A stretch of DNA of 64,000 bases from Pilaira anomala (GCA_025716855.1 JAIXMQ010000013.1:186001-250000), one strand, 5' to 3'. Positions 23,911 through 36,757 are shown, counted from the first letter of the stretch. Notes: a model not told the origin generated them from the sequence alone. Numbers and translations are program-made.

Positions 23911-26291
23911 TTAAAATGAATGTTGCAAGCAATTTTTAGCTTCTTTTGAACCTAAAAAAAAAAAAAGAGGTTATTATATATTACATTTATTATAATAAAA
24001 CGAGTATTTATGTTTTTTTTTTACCACGCTCAGCTGCAATTTGATATAATGTCATTGCTTTTTCTTGATCGATAGAAACAACTTTTCCAAGTCGATAGTA
24101 TTCAGCTAAACAGAAGTAAGCCCTAGATAAATCATCTTGATCGTCTGCATCTAAACTATCTTGATCGATAACAGGGTAATGAATTAATGCAACATACCAA
24201 GATAAGGCTTTATCCAAGTCCCTAGCAACACCAATACCATGTTCATAACATTGAGCGACTTGAAAAAATGCCTTGTTATATCCCTTTTCAGCTAAATGAA
24301 TGAATTTTGAAACTGCATTTTCTTCTTGAATCGAGATCCCGCCTAAACCATTAAGTTCATAGTATGCCAACATCCATTCAAGATAGTCTAAATGTTGTTC
24401 AGGTCGATGACAATAATAAAGTGTGTGAAATAAAGCATAAGCTACATCTTGAGATTCTTTCGTTTGATGTAAAACACGCGCAAGACAAAGCTGAGCTGGC
24501 CACCAACCTGCTGGATGCGAGAGTGGTAAATTTCCACTCGTACCATTGCTAAGACCAAGTTCCACAGCAACTGTGTACCAGGTCTGAGCAAGTTCCATAT
24601 TAGGTGGTACACATATACCATGTTCGTAATAGGTTCCCAAGAACAAAGCTGATGTTTGATCACCTAAATGTGCAGCAAAACTAAAATGATCATAAGCTTT
24701 TTCAAAATCTTGAGAAATCAATAAAATTGGAAACTCTTGGCCTTCTTCTTCTTCGTCGTCTTCTTCTTCTTCTTCACGACCTGAATGATAAAGATTACCT
24801 AATTCACGATGAGCATCACTTGAGCCTTTATCAGCAGCAATTTGAAACCAAGAAAAACCTTCTTGTTGTAAATCAATTGGGAATAAAGCACATGTGTTGT
24901 CTTTTGTAGTCAATAACAATTGACCTAATTCAAACATGGCGTCTTGATCATTTTGTTTGGCAGAAGCACGGAAATGATATACGGCTTTGGAGAGATCAGG
25001 TGCAAGATATTCAATTATACCTTGGATATAATAAAACGCGATACGAAAATGAGCACGCGGATGTCCGTCTTTATCGATGGCTTGTTGATACCATAACATG
25101 GATTCGGATTCAATTTTTTGTTGAGCATAGATTTGTCCTACACGGAACATAGCTTCCGAGCTATTTGTTGTTTTGATAGAAAGATGATACCATTCTAAAG
25201 CTTTTGATAAATCTTGGTTTGTACCCAATCCGCGTTCACAACATCTACCAAGATGAATATAGGCGTCTGTATCACTTTTGGCACAGTCAAGTAATTCCTA
25301 ATTAAAAAAAAAAAAAAAAGAGAGAGGGAAATAAGGTTAGTATTTGTGTCTGTTTTTTTTTAAAAAAAAAAAAGAAAAAAGATGTATTTTTTTTTTACTT
25401 GATAACCAGCAACTGTATTAACTTGTTTACCGCCTAAACCATAAATCTGGTAGGTAGCACACATGATACGTGATGGAATATGTCCTTGACTTGCAGCCTT
25501 TTCATAATTTTCTAAAGCAACAGGATAATCTTTATCTTTATGCCAAGCTTCAGCTGTTAAATACATGCCCAAGACATTTCCCATCAAAGCAGCTTGACCA
25601 AAGCATCGGACAGCCAAACCATTATTTTCTTGTTGTACTCTTGAAAGTGATTCAACTTCATCTCGCATGCTTGAACCTGAATAAATAGATGAGCCACCTA
25701 ATAATTCTTGTTCTTCTTGTTGTTGTTGAAAGATTTTTCCTAGTTTAATTAAGGCATCGGAATCACCTGTAGTGGTTAAGAGATGATGATCTAAATGAGG
25801 TACAACTGGGTTGAGTTTCATGGCTGATTCCCACCATGCAATCGCGATATGCAAATCTCCGTTTTCAAGCGCAATTTGGCCTAGTGCCCAGTGACTCGGA
25901 GAATATCCCTGACGCGCTGCTCTTGTAAACCAGATCACGGCCATACCCAGATTAATTGGAATCATTTCAAGTCCACGCCAAAATATAACACCTTTTTTTT
26001 ATATATATATCATAATGTTATTGATGATAGAGAGAGAGAGTTGTAGTAGTGGAATAAATGGATAATAAATAATTTATTGTAGCGATAGAAAAACAAAATA
26101 GAGAAAAAGAGAAAAAAAGAAATATTTTTAGTAAATATAATATAGAGAGAGAGAGTAGGGTAAACAAAAAAAAAAAGGCATAGATATAATGTATAAAAGT
26201 GGTATATGAGAGATAGATAGATAGAAAGAAAGTGTTTGTATGTTTAAGATAATAAAGGTTGAGTATAATACATGTAATAGACAATGTGTGT

Positions 26292-26331
<40 letters not shown>

Positions 26332-29300
26332 GGTGAGAAGGGGGAGAATTTTTTAAGGATACTCACCTAATTGATGTTGACCGACTACAATGTTTCTTTC
26401 ACCCAAGAGTTGAAATAATTGAAAAGCATAACGAGCATTGACTTCTACACCGTAAAGACCATGCTGATTGATCGAAGCAAGTTCCATAACGGCATTCATA
26501 TCATGTGCTTCTTTAAAGGCTTTTTCTAACCAATGTACTAAATATTTTGTATTTCGAGGAACACCGTTACCATCCTTATAGCATTGAGCTAATAATAATA
26601 ATAATAATAATAAAAAACTTAGTATAACAAATTTTAATTTTAAATATATATATAAAAAGTATTTACCAATCCAAAAGTAAGCATTAGTGAATTTATCTTG
26701 AACAGCAAGTGTTTTTAAATTTGAAAAGGCTTCAGTTGGAGATACATAATCGATATTTGCTTGATTGAGTACATGATGAATGTTGACAGGTTTAGTTGCA
26801 GCTACATCTGCATCAGTTGTATTTGTAGATCTAAGGAGTGTAAGGGAATCATAGTTTAAGCAATAAAGAGCTATTTTGAAACGAGACGTTTTTCTAGATT
26901 TCGAATTTTTAGAGACTCTTTTATCTTGAATGACTCTTTCATAATAGATATAAGCTTTATCATAGGTTTTTAATTTGTCATAGAGTTCAGCGATTGCAAA
27001 TAAAGCGGTAGGTTGATTGAGATCGATTGCCCTATGATAGTAATCTATAGCAGTTTGATGATTCATCTTGACACCATGTCCCTTTTCATAATAACCACCC
27101 ATGATTAAAGTCGAGAGTGCATCATTGAGCTGAGATGCCCTTTCATAGTATTCAGCAGCCTTTTTAAAATCGTTTTTGGAACCATAGATATGACCTAGCT
27201 CACGTAGACTAGTTGCATTATCTTGTCTAGCTGCTTTCTTGTACCAAATAATGGCTTGTTGTAAAAAGGTATTTAATTCACATTGAGGCAATGTATTTTC
27301 CTTGTATTTATCATAACACATTTGAGCATAAGATACGATGGCTTCAATTTTACCAAGTTCAGCAGATCGCTTAAAGTATTCACGAGCTCGATCTCGATCT
27401 CGACGAATACCACCACTACCATTATAGTAATAGACAGCTACATAGTAAAGAGCAATGTCACTGTTCTTTTGAGCGGCAGCATGAAGGTATTCAAAAGCAG
27501 CAGCACGATCAATATCAATTCCTGTACCTTGGCATAACATGTGACCTACTTGGACTTGAGATTTAGTGCAATCTAGTTTTGCCGAAATCATGTAATGTTC
27601 AAAGGCCTTTTTTTGACTGGCTTGGACAACATGAGTCACACCTTCTTCGTAACAGACTGCGATCCAATAATGAGCTTCACCATTTTCTGGGTCTTGTTTT
27701 GTAAGTTGCATCAACATATCAAAGCCTTCATTAGGTTTATAAGGTGTAGAGGAATCATTTTGGTCGAGATAAATAAGAGCGATCGCGAGTTTTGCACTGC
27801 TTTCTACGCTTTTAATAGGCGGTACAGTATTCAATTCAGAAGAAGTAAGACCGGAAGCGAGCAAATAAAGTTTGAGTGCTTCTTCATATTTACCAATTTT
27901 GTGTAAAAATCTAGCATAAGCTAATTGAGCAGAAGGAAGATGAAGACCAGGAATTAAGATGGCTTTTTGGAAATTAGCAATAGCAGTTGTACGATCAATT
28001 GGAGTACCAATACCCGATTGAAAACAATCAGCGACTGCAGTAATAGCAGGATGAAAATTTTGAGAAGCAGAAGCACGGAATAAGGCAAGAGCATTTTTTC
28101 TGTTTTGAAGGGTATCAGGGCCGGGAATTAAAGTATCACGATACATGATACCTAAACTGTATTGAGCAGCAGGGTGATGATGACTTGCAGCATTGGTAAG
28201 ATAGGTAAACGCTTTTAGTTCATCCTTTTTTAAACCCAAAGTACCGAAACGGTAATGATATGCGAGTCTGGATTGACATTGTACATTATTGAAATTATCA
28301 GCACCAATTTTATAGTATTTACAAGCTAATTGAAAATCGATTTTTGTAGTTAAGCCCAATTCATGAATCCTACCAAGATGATAGTATGCTTTTGATTCAC
28401 CCTATATAATTAAAAGTCAGCAAATAAATATATCAGATGATGTTTATTATTGTCTTACCAACTTTGAAGCTTTTGTTAACCATTGGATTGCTTCTGATGA
28501 ATTTTCATTTACTAGAATTACACCTAATTCAAGTTGAGAAGGGGCATAACCTTTATTTGAACTACGAATATAATATTCTTTATAACCAATAGGATCTGTA
28601 GTTTGTCCAGTACGAAGTAATAAAGCTAATAAGAATTCAGATTTTCTATTTATTTTTTAGTATACATATATATCTATTTGTTATTATTATTATTATTATT
28701 TTACCTATTTCCAACGGTTGCACTGTCTTTAATGTAACCAATGTTTTCTTCTAAATTCTCACGCGTAATTTTATTATTCATAAAATGAGTAACAGCAATC
28801 ATCAATTTCGCTTGAGCTACAATTGTAGGTATACGATCACTTCGAATTTGGCAAGGAGTATCAATGACTTTTTTATACCAAAAGCAAGCCAAATCTTGAT
28901 CAACAGATTGAATTACAATTGATTTAGAATTTGACATGGTATAACCTTCAGTAGCTTGTTCAACACCATAATAATAACATTGAGCCAAATAATAATAAGC
29001 TTGCCAATTTTGTTTTTCAGCCAATTTCTTTAACTCTTTGAAACCTTGTCGGGAATCTTTTGGAGTACCCCAGCCACATAATTTTAACCGTGCAACACAA
29101 ATCTTGGCAGAGACATCATCAGGTCTTGCACTCCAAACTTCTACAGCATGAAAGGCTTCACGTTGAAGTTCTGAATTATATCGAATACGACTTGATGAAA
29201 ATAAATCAGTCAAGATATCATAAATACAGTCTTGATTTTGAGTTAATAAATCAAGTATATCTTGTGTAGTTGAAACTTGTTCAGTTGAAGGAGTAGTAGT

Positions 29301-29828
29301 TGTGGTTGAACGAGTTTGGTATTCATTATCAGGCACATGCATAATGTAATCATTATCTTCGTGTTTATTATCCATAAATGAATTAAATGATATACGCGAT
29401 ATGTCTGTGATAGCAGAATCATCAATAGTTGAAAATTGAAATCCATCTGTGTTACTGATACTACTGGCTGTAAATGTTGAATTATATATTTCGCGATGAT
29501 TTGTGCCAGTGTTATTATAATATAGCTTTTGGACTCTTTTTGAATTTCGATCAATGATAACTGATGAATCTAAAGGTAATTTTCCTTTTCTCTTTTCTGA
29601 AATTACTGTACTGGGACTTAAAGATCTTTCAGTTAGACTAGAATGTTGTGTGACAGGTAAGCTGGTAAAAGTAGCATTAATTCCCGGTGAACTGTTGACA
29701 AGATCTGTACTGTGTTGTATAATAGAAGGTGAACTTTGACGTGAAGATGCTATAGACGACAAAGAATTTCTTTGTCCTAACACATATCTACTTTGTTGTT
29801 TAGTTGGTAGACTTTGATTTGCTCCCAT
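23911..29828 (-). CDS. Very large Sel1-repeat (HCP-like) protein with N-myristoylation-type start
   Basis: Seven exons on the minus strand: 29828-28705, 28645-28459, 28401-26667, 26588-26367, 25991-25399, 25297-24025 and 23951-23911. All use GT-AG junctions and keep frame, giving 1724 residues. The protein starts MGANQSL, which fits the myristoylation rule (Gly2, small residue at 6). A Ser/Thr-rich, probably disordered stretch of about 190 residues follows. From about residue 200 to the end there are continuous Sel1-like TPR repeats with A-x2-x-LG-x2-Y...G...D...A...Y/F pattern (for example YYHLGRIHELGLT and YWIAVCYEEGVTH); by length about three dozen units fit. Sel1 proteins such as yeast Skt5/Chs4 and Hrd3 are adaptor scaffolds. 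A membrane-anchored scaffold role is inferred. The last exon is only 41 nt. The region could be mistaken for three or four separate genes because introns contain in-frame readthrough. Confidence 0.85.
26295..26328 (+). repeat. (AG)17 microsatellite in an intron
   Basis: Thirty-four bases of AG repeat inside the 375-nt fourth intron (25992-26366) of the Sel1 gene, by far the longest intron in that gene. On the transcript it is a CT-rich tract near the donor. Confidence 0.85.
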
Positions 29829-30216
29829 GTTTGTATAAATGCGTTAAATAGTAGTTATTAAAAAAAAAAAAGGAATGAATTTAGGGTATAAAAAAAAAAA
29901 AAATGGTATTATTATTATTTGAAAGAAAAAAAAAAGGTAATAGTCGTTAAAAAAAAAATATGTTTTTTTTTTTTGGTCGTAATAATAAGAATAAAGAAAT
30001 AAAAATAAGAAAATGAAAAAATTCAAGAAGTTGAAACGAATCTTGAGTGATATTTTATAGTCAAATGGTAATACAGTAATTCTATAAATGTAATCCTTCT
30101 AATAACATTTAACTAAAAGAGAAGATTATATGGAACAGCATGTTGTTATTGTTTATTATTATTCTTTTTTTTTTTTTTACACCCGCTTTGTCCTCCCCAA
30201 ACACCCAGACCACCCT

Positions 30217-30253
<37 letters not shown>

Positions 30254-31302
30254 TCTCTCTCTTTTCTTATATTCTTTTAGAGATTTAAAAAAATCAATGT
30301 AATCAGTATTTTTATGCAATTATAGTAAATTGTCTTGTACGTATGGTAATACGCTTTATGATAAAATATTTTTGCCCCTTAAAATGCAATTGTCCGTGTA
30401 ACCTACTCGGAAGGTTTACCTCCGTTTTTCTTTTGTTTTTGCTGCAGTAAAAGACACTTCATCCTATTACTTTTCTATTTGTTTTCTAAATACTAAAAAA
30501 AAAAAAAAGTATGTAACAAACATTGGACACGCATCAATTTTAAATTGATTATTTAGCTTAGTTAAAGTAACGGATAATAATACATATGTTACAAGCGTGT
30601 GTGCGTAAGTTGTGTGATATGTATGTGTGTGTGTGTACCAATGTATGTGTAGAACGAGAAACTTAATACAAAAATAATGTACAACTCTTTTATTAAAGAA
30701 TAAATAATAATAATAAAAAGGTTAGCCACCGAAATTACCGAACTTTAAGTTTATACATAAATCACTGTATGTATGTATCGATCCGAGTTTGTTATTATTT
30801 TGTTTATAAAAGTTCTACAGCATGTTTGATTTATGCCGTATAAAAAAAAAGAGAGAGACAGTGATTTTTTTCGAGCTATGTATATACAATCGTTTTGAAA
30901 TAATATATTGAAAAATATAGAAATAACAAAACTAAACAACAGGTACAATAAATACATTTAGGGTGAGATATTTGTTTATTGTGTTTATTATCTAGCTACA
31001 CGCCCTTTTTTTTTTTTTTTTTAATATTTCAGTGCCACTGACAACAGTTTGTATCATTTTTCATTTATCGCAAGACATTTTTTTCATTCTCTCTTGTGAC
31101 CCAAAAGAACGATATCACGCCAACAACTTATCAGTTATATATTATATATTGTGTGAGACTTTTTTTTTTTTTTTTTTTTTGTAATCCATGCGTCACTGTA
31201 TGACATTCTACATATATGTACAGTCGTTCCGATACCAAAGGGCGGCTTTCATTTTGCTTCCAGATAACACAGGTAATTCAACAACATAGATATGATTGAT
31301 TA
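29829..31302. other. AT-rich intergenic region with a CA microsatellite
   Basis: About 1.5 kb upstream of the Sel1 gene. It carries (CA)17 at 30219-30252 and several A/T homopolymers. No gene is seen. Confidence 0.5.
30219..30252 (+). repeat. (CA)17 microsatellite
   Basis: Uninterrupted CA dinucleotides, 34 bases, about 390 nt upstream of the Sel1 gene start. Confidence 0.95.
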
Positions 31303-31865
31303 TTGATAAAAAAGGCTAATATTATTTTTAATATAGTGATATGCCTCTTGTCAAGTCCAATTGTAATCAAACTTGTGACAAAAACTGTATTAGATGGAAG
31401 GAATGATAAATACACATGTATTGCCGTCGATAAAGGGAATGGAAAATCCCTTATTTACCACAAACGCCGATCACAAGTGAGCTTCCTGCAATTGTTTTAG
31501 AAGTCCAAAACAATAATATTGAAATAACATCGATAAAGCGTTCGCCTACAAGTCGCAGAAAATATGACTGTGAAGTATACTTCATTCTTTTATGTACTGG
31601 TCAAATTCCACCATCAATTAAAATGAAACTTCGAGCCAATGTTAGTAATCCTTATTGGTGGCAGCCACACAGTGCTTTTTGGGCCAAGAAATGTATATTT
31701 GTTCCGAAGGTTGTGATTAATAATGACAGTGATGTCGATCAGAGCCTTGATCCTCTTGCGGCACTTACATTATATATTTTTAGTAATGATGAAGAGAGAT
31801 TGAAACTCAAGGATGTAGCGAATTCAACTATTCAACTCTTACAGACTGTGTCAGAGAAATCTTAA
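31303..31865 (+). pseudogene. Decayed PD-(D/E)XK-like family gene
   Basis: Two pieces in different frames match the neighbouring minus-strand gene in order. The first reads SPIVIKLVTKTVLDGRNDK (31351-31407), the counterpart of NPVVINIITEAILNVKDEY. The second runs from about 31453 to the stop at 31863-31865 and reads YLPQ...ELPAIVLEVQNN, then IPPSIKMKL and a YWWQPHSAFWAKKCIF segment ending in a DPLAALTLYIF motif. A frameshift lies between 31435 and 31455. No ATG opens the first piece. The position of the expected catalytic Asp (S-D-V-V in the neighbour) is Leu here (S-L-I-Y), while E-x-Q is kept. I infer an inactive relic. Confidence 0.55.
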
Positions 31866-32009
31866 TTTTTAATATTTTTGAAAAATAAAAATAAAATAAC
31901 ACTAGTAAACATAGCGTACTTTATTTAAACCTCTTCATGGAGATAGTTTAATACTTAATACACATAAGATATTTAGAAATGGGATATTGTAACACAACGT
32001 TACACGCTA

Positions 32010-32549
32010 TCAAAGGTAACTCTTTTCTGAACATACAAACATGCAATATGTGTTAAATGGATCTAAAGCTGAACTACTGCCAGTATAGTTCTTGATACTA
32101 CTTTCATCAACAATATAACAACGATCTGCCCAATAATCACATGGCGCCGCATAACAAGGTAAACTATCGCAGTTATCCAAATTATTTTTCGTCGTATCGC
32201 AAAGCGAGTTGAGACATATAACCAAAAGAATTGGATCGACTTCGAATCTTTTTTCTGCCTGAAGACAGTATCCAACCGCTCGTTCCATAAATTTATTATT
32301 GACATTCTGCTGAAATTCGATGATAATTGGTGGGAGACCGGAATCCATAGATTTTGGCAACAAAACAACGTCAGAATGCGTGCCATTAGGCCAATTAGTT
32401 GATTCAAGAAGATACTCATCTTTCACGTTTAAAATGGCTTCTGTAATAATATTTATTACAACAGGGTTTCTGGTTACCTCTTTCGATATACGATCTGTTC
32501 CTGGTCTGAGTGATTCAGGTAAGTTAAAGCTAGTAGACATTTTATACAA
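32010..32549 (-). CDS. PD-(D/E)XK nuclease-like protein, shortened
   Basis: Single exon, 179 residues. The core reads THSDVVLLPK...LPPIIIEFQ: Asp60, then Glu78-x-Gln80 after a hydrophobic beta strand, the D...ExQ variant of the PD-(D/E)XK fold. It is followed by a helix with FMERAVGYCLQAEKRF, a LLVICLN strand and a YWADRCYIVDE segment. Fungal genomes of this type carry many such proteins, often next to mobile DNA; their activity is unproven. The product stops soon after the DPFNTYCMF segment, about 30 residues earlier than its plus-strand relative 145 nt away, so it may be truncated. The two genes are convergent. Whether it is expressed or a relic cannot be judged from sequence. Confidence 0.55.
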   Translation of the reverse strand: MYKMSTSFNLPESLRPGTDRISKEVTRNPVVINIITEAILNVKDEYLLESTNWPNGTHSDVVLLPKSMDSGLPPIIIEFQQNVNNKFMERAVGYCLQAEKRFEVDPILLVICLNSLCDTTKNNLDNCDSLPCYAAPCDYWADRCYIVDESSIKNYTGSSSALDPFNTYCMFVCSEKSYL

Positions 32550-33864
32550 AATTAACGAAGTTCATAGCGTTTACTACATTCTAGCAAACGTGAAGTAGGT
32601 TTTACTACGTTGACTTCTTCAAGTGAATAGCGAATTTTACAATTCGTTTTTTTTTTTTTTTTTTAACAAAAGCGAGTTTTGGTGTTTTTTTTTAAACAAA
32701 AAGCGGGGTGTTCAGACCAGGTTATACTCATTTTAAAATAATCTGATTGGTTAAATTGTTTGTCAGATTAAATCTCAGTTTTTTTTTACCAGACCCAAAT
32801 TTATTTAATTTATTACATATGTAATTGTATGAAAATGGGAATATATAAACATCTGTTATTATGTCTACAATCATATAGTTATATAAATTACATGTATAAA
32901 CTATTTAATAAATAAGATATTACAGAGCATATTATGAAATCATAAAAAGCAGATACATCGCAAGAGTCATCAAAGTAAATCGAACGATTTTTTTCATTCA
33001 CTATGAAGAACGAATTTACGAATCAAGCGAATTTTATTTTTTATGCACGTATCAAAGCGAATTTATAAAATAAAACACTTAAACCTGAGTAAATCATACT
33101 TAACTTTTCAGCGGATTTTACTTTATTTATTTTATTCACTCTATACTTTCATTAGGGGAAAACGAACTATTTTAGCCTTGGTGTATCGGAACAACTGTAC
33201 ACACGCACGTGTATTTCTTATAGTTTTTTTTTTTTTTTTTAAAAAAAAAATAAATAACAATGCGGCTATACCGAAAAAAAGTGTGGGTAGTACCTGTGTA
33301 TCACTTATTAATCACTGTAGCATTTTTTTGTAAAACTTTCTTTCATTCTTTATTTTATTCTTTCTAAAACAAAGGAATTTAATAATTGTCGCGTGGTATT
33401 TTTTTTTAAAAAAAAAAACGTAGCAATAAATTTAACAAGTAATTACATTTCTTTTTTTAGTGTAATGATTGAAGCATTTTTCCCTTTACTTCGTTTAGTA
33501 CTCAACATAAACGTATCCGAAAAAAAAACAAAACAAATCAATGGTTTGCTTAAGCACAAACTTCTATATTTGTACTCATATCCATTAGTAAAAAAAAAAA
33601 GGGGGGGGGGGAGGCGTAGTGCAGAAAAATACAGGGTCTCTATACATTAACTTTATTATAAGTTGAAAATAACGACCATATGTATACAATCATCACTTTT
33701 TTTTCTCGGGTAATTGACTTGGTTACAAACAAAGAAGTTAACTTAGAAATTGGGAGTGTCATTTTTGATCATAGTTTTACAAAATTACTAACACATAATA
33801 AATAAACTAATGCGTTTGTCTAACGTATTGGCAAAATAATATTAGCTTATCACAGTAATGTTTA

Positions 33865-33960
33865 GCACCAGGTCTCTTTCTCGCCTAATAAAAGTGTTGT
33901 GTTAAAAGCCCTGGTGCATAGCTATGCTGCCTGGATGAGTGGGTTAGCATGAATACCCAC
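33865..33960. repeat. Cluster of three inverted repeats
   Basis: GCACCAGG (33865-33872) pairs with CCTGGTGC (33910-33917). GCATAGCTATGC (33916-33927) is a perfect 12-bp palindrome. GTGGGT (33939-33944) pairs with ACCCAC (33955-33960) around a 10-nt loop. This is more GC-rich than its surroundings. It could be a structured RNA, a binding region or the remnant of a small mobile element. Confidence 0.45.
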
Positions 33961-34929
33961 TTTTGGTTCACACTTTCTATATAGTATTGTTGCTTTTAAA
34001 TATTATGATAAATATATAAAAAAAAAGACTAATAGTTAAAGCCTTCAAAGTACCAGCAAGTGTATCCACATATAATTTATATATTGAATGAGTTATTAAG
34101 TTCCTATCATGTGATATTCTGAAAAGTTTTATTTAAGGTTACTCTTCATAAAAACATTTCCAATTTAAAATAACTGTTTTTGAAAAAGTAATCATGACCT
34201 TCCATTCAAGATGACTGTTCGCTCACACTTTTCTTTTTTTTTTTGTGGTCATAGCATAAGAATGCAGATCATATTCTTTCCAAAATATCTTTGTATATAA
34301 TAGTTGAAAAAAACCAATTGGTTCATTAAAATTTGATATGTGTCTTATTTTAAAATTCTGTTATATCTTTCTCGTATTCCTGAGAACCAAATTCGAGTGC
34401 TTTTTTTTTTTCATACTGTATGTATTTATTCAATTGGAACTTATATTCAAAAAAATGCATAGTACAAAAATAAAAATAAAAAGGACAGAGAAAAATTCAT
34501 TACACAAAACGGACTCTTTCAAGTATTGTCATCGTCATAGCAACAAAAATGATATTTTGTTAAAAAAAAAAAAGAGAAATATATTAATTATTATTTTAAT
34601 CTGTATATCGATCATTAATAAATATTTCTTGGGTTAACACAACTTTGTAAAATAAATGTAATATTTTAATATGAGTAGAGAGGGTACACTTTTTTAATTA
34701 GCTCCAGGCTAATAAAAGCTTACTTTTTTTCAAAAATATAACAGTAGTGTTATAAAGATAAATAGGATCAATATTTCTATTTTAGAGCAAAGTTCCGCAG
34801 TTGTTGGTCAAAAGAAAAAGTTATGTGCGTCATTGAAAAATACAGATAATGAGCCACACTAATTTTTCAAGCCGTTTTCTGACGGTGGGTGGCACCGTTG
34901 TTCTATCGGGCTCTTGTGACTCGAACTGA

Positions 34930-34934
34930 CCAAT
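34930..34934 (+). promoter_or_regulatory. CCAAT box upstream of the stomatin-like gene
   Basis: CCAAT on the plus strand, 266 nt before the ATG at 35200. CCAAT-binding HAP complexes commonly control fungal mitochondrial genes, which would fit, but this rests on a five-base match. Confidence 0.3.
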
Positions 34935-35125
34935 AGTTTTGACTTTCTAATAAAAAAAAATGAGGCTTAATTAATCCGAAAAAGCAGATCAAGCGCAACA
35001 ACAGATTTTTCTACTCCCGAATTAAATGAAGAATGAGTCAATTTCTGACAACTACAAAGACACACGGAAGGGAAGCATTATGTTATGACTCTAATTTATC
35101 TATCCGATAATACCGTTATGTTTCT

Positions 35126-35133
35126 TATAAATA
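35126..35133 (+). promoter_or_regulatory. TATA box of the stomatin-like gene
   Basis: TATAAATA, 67 nt before the start codon, followed by T-rich sequence and a run of A directly before ATG. Confidence 0.5.
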
Positions 35134-35199
35134 GGAAGCTCAAGAAAGTGATTTTTTTTTAATCATTATATCTTTATAATATCTTTTTTTTAAAAAAAA

Positions 35200-36757
35200 A
35201 TGAACTCTACTTTACTTCGCCGTGCTCAAAGACCTACTGCTTTGATAGCTCGCAATTTGACAAAAACATTGGCAGCTCCTGTCAAAGTAAATTACTAAAT
35301 CAGTATTCAATTTTTATGTATCATTTGTACTTACTTTGATCTTTTTTTTAGATGAACATGCGCTGTATCTCTACCTCCAAGCCAATCCTCTTCCGTCATA
35401 ATGAAGATAAGGATAACTGGAATACTCAAAACTTCAAATCGTCTAAATCTCTCCCTTTAAACACTGTAAGTTTATAGAATATAGATAATAAATATCCCAA
35501 GTACTTATATCCTCCTATCTATCTTTAATTTTTAGATTGTTAAATTCGTACCTCAACAAGAGGCTTGGATTGTTGAGAGAATGGGTCGTTTTGACCGAAT
35601 TTTGGAACCAGGTCTTAACATTTTGATGCCAATTTTAGATTCTGTAAAATATGTCAAGACATTAAAGGAAGTCGCTGCTACAGTTCCTAGCCAAAGCGCA
35701 ATTACCCAAGGTATGTAAGCTCTTCAGAGGTTGATAGATTTTAGAGCGTGTTAATTAATCTTCATATATAGACAACGTTACCCTTCACTTGGATGGTGTC
35801 TTGTATTTCAAAGTAGTAGATCCCTACAAAGTAAGTAATAAAATTGCGTTTATAGAAAGAAAAAGACTCGATACTAAAATTCAATTTTTTATTTAGGCTT
35901 CCTATGGTGTAGAAGACGCTGCTTTTGCGATTACTCAACTTGCTCAGACTACAATGAGAGCTGAGATTGGTCAAATGACGCTTGATAGAACCCTTGCTGA
36001 ACGTGCTTATCTTAACATGAATATTGTAAATGCCATCAATTCAGCTGCTCTTGAATGGGGAATCAAATGTCTTCGTTATGAAATCCGTAAGTTGTTTATA
36101 TGATGACTTTTTTAATATTTGGTTGTTAAACTTTTTTTCTTTTCTTTCTGTAGGTGATATTCATCCTCCACTCAAAGTTGTCGAATCTATGCATCAGCAA
36201 GTATCTGCCGAAAGAACTAAAAGAGCTCAAATCTTGGAATCAGAAGGTAAGATTCCTTACATTTACATTTATATATACTCACATCAATGCAATTGTTTCT
36301 TTTATATATAGGTGCTAGACAAGCAGCTATCAATGTGGCAGAAGGTCAAAAGCAATCTAAAATTTTGGCTTCTGAAGCACAAAAGGCCGAGAATATCAAT
36401 CAAGCAGATGGTGAAGCACAAGCCATCTTATTACGTGCAGAAGCCTCGGCCAAGAGTATTGAGACAGTTGCCAAAGCAATCGGTAAAGAACAAGGCTCTA
36501 ATGCAGTTTCAATGTCTATTGCAGAAAAATATGTGGAAGCTTTTGGTCAACTGGCAAAGAAAAGTACTACTTTAATTGTACCCGCAACAGCAAATGATGC
36601 TGCATCGCTCGTAACTCAGGTAAGGGGAAACGATGATTTCTTTTTCCTTTTTTTTTTTAAAAAAAAAAAGGGAGAAAAATATCACTGGTTGTATTAACTT
36701 CCTTTACTTTCATCTTAGGCTTTGACTATTTACAAGAACATTAGTAAAAATCCATAG
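35200..36757 (+). CDS. STOML2: Mitochondrial stomatin-like protein 2 (SPFH/prohibitin family)
   Basis: Eight exons: 35200-35286, 35352-35465, 35536-35710, 35772-35830, 35897-36086, 36154-36246, 36312-36619 and 36719-36757. Together they encode 354 residues with every junction GT-AG and in frame. The N-terminus is rich in Arg, Ser, Thr and Ala without acidic residues for about 40 residues, as in a mitochondrial targeting peptide. The SPFH domain follows, with QQEAWIVERMGRFDRILEPG, DGVLYFKVVDPYKASYGVED and REIGQMTLDRTL-type motifs (here RAEIGQMTLDRTL). Then come the AERTKRAQILESEGARQAAIN helix and an Ala/Glu coiled coil. This is the SLP-2 subgroup, which organises cardiolipin-rich inner-membrane domains and stabilises respiratory complexes and proteases. 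The C-terminus YKNISKNP is encoded by a 39-nt last exon. Confidence 0.95.

Larger units (their letters stand above)
32550..35199. other. AT-rich intergenic region with a cluster of inverted repeats
   Basis: About 2.6 kb with no supportable gene. It contains the palindrome/hairpin cluster at 33865-33960 and, at its end, the promoter of the stomatin-like gene with CCAAT (34930-34934) and a TATA box (35126-35133). Confidence 0.5.

Noticed and set aside
26353..28359. The Sel1 region as three or four separate genes
   Set aside because: Each gap between the long frames has matching GT-AG junctions with correct phase and continuous Sel1 repeats, so a single spliced gene is the better reading.
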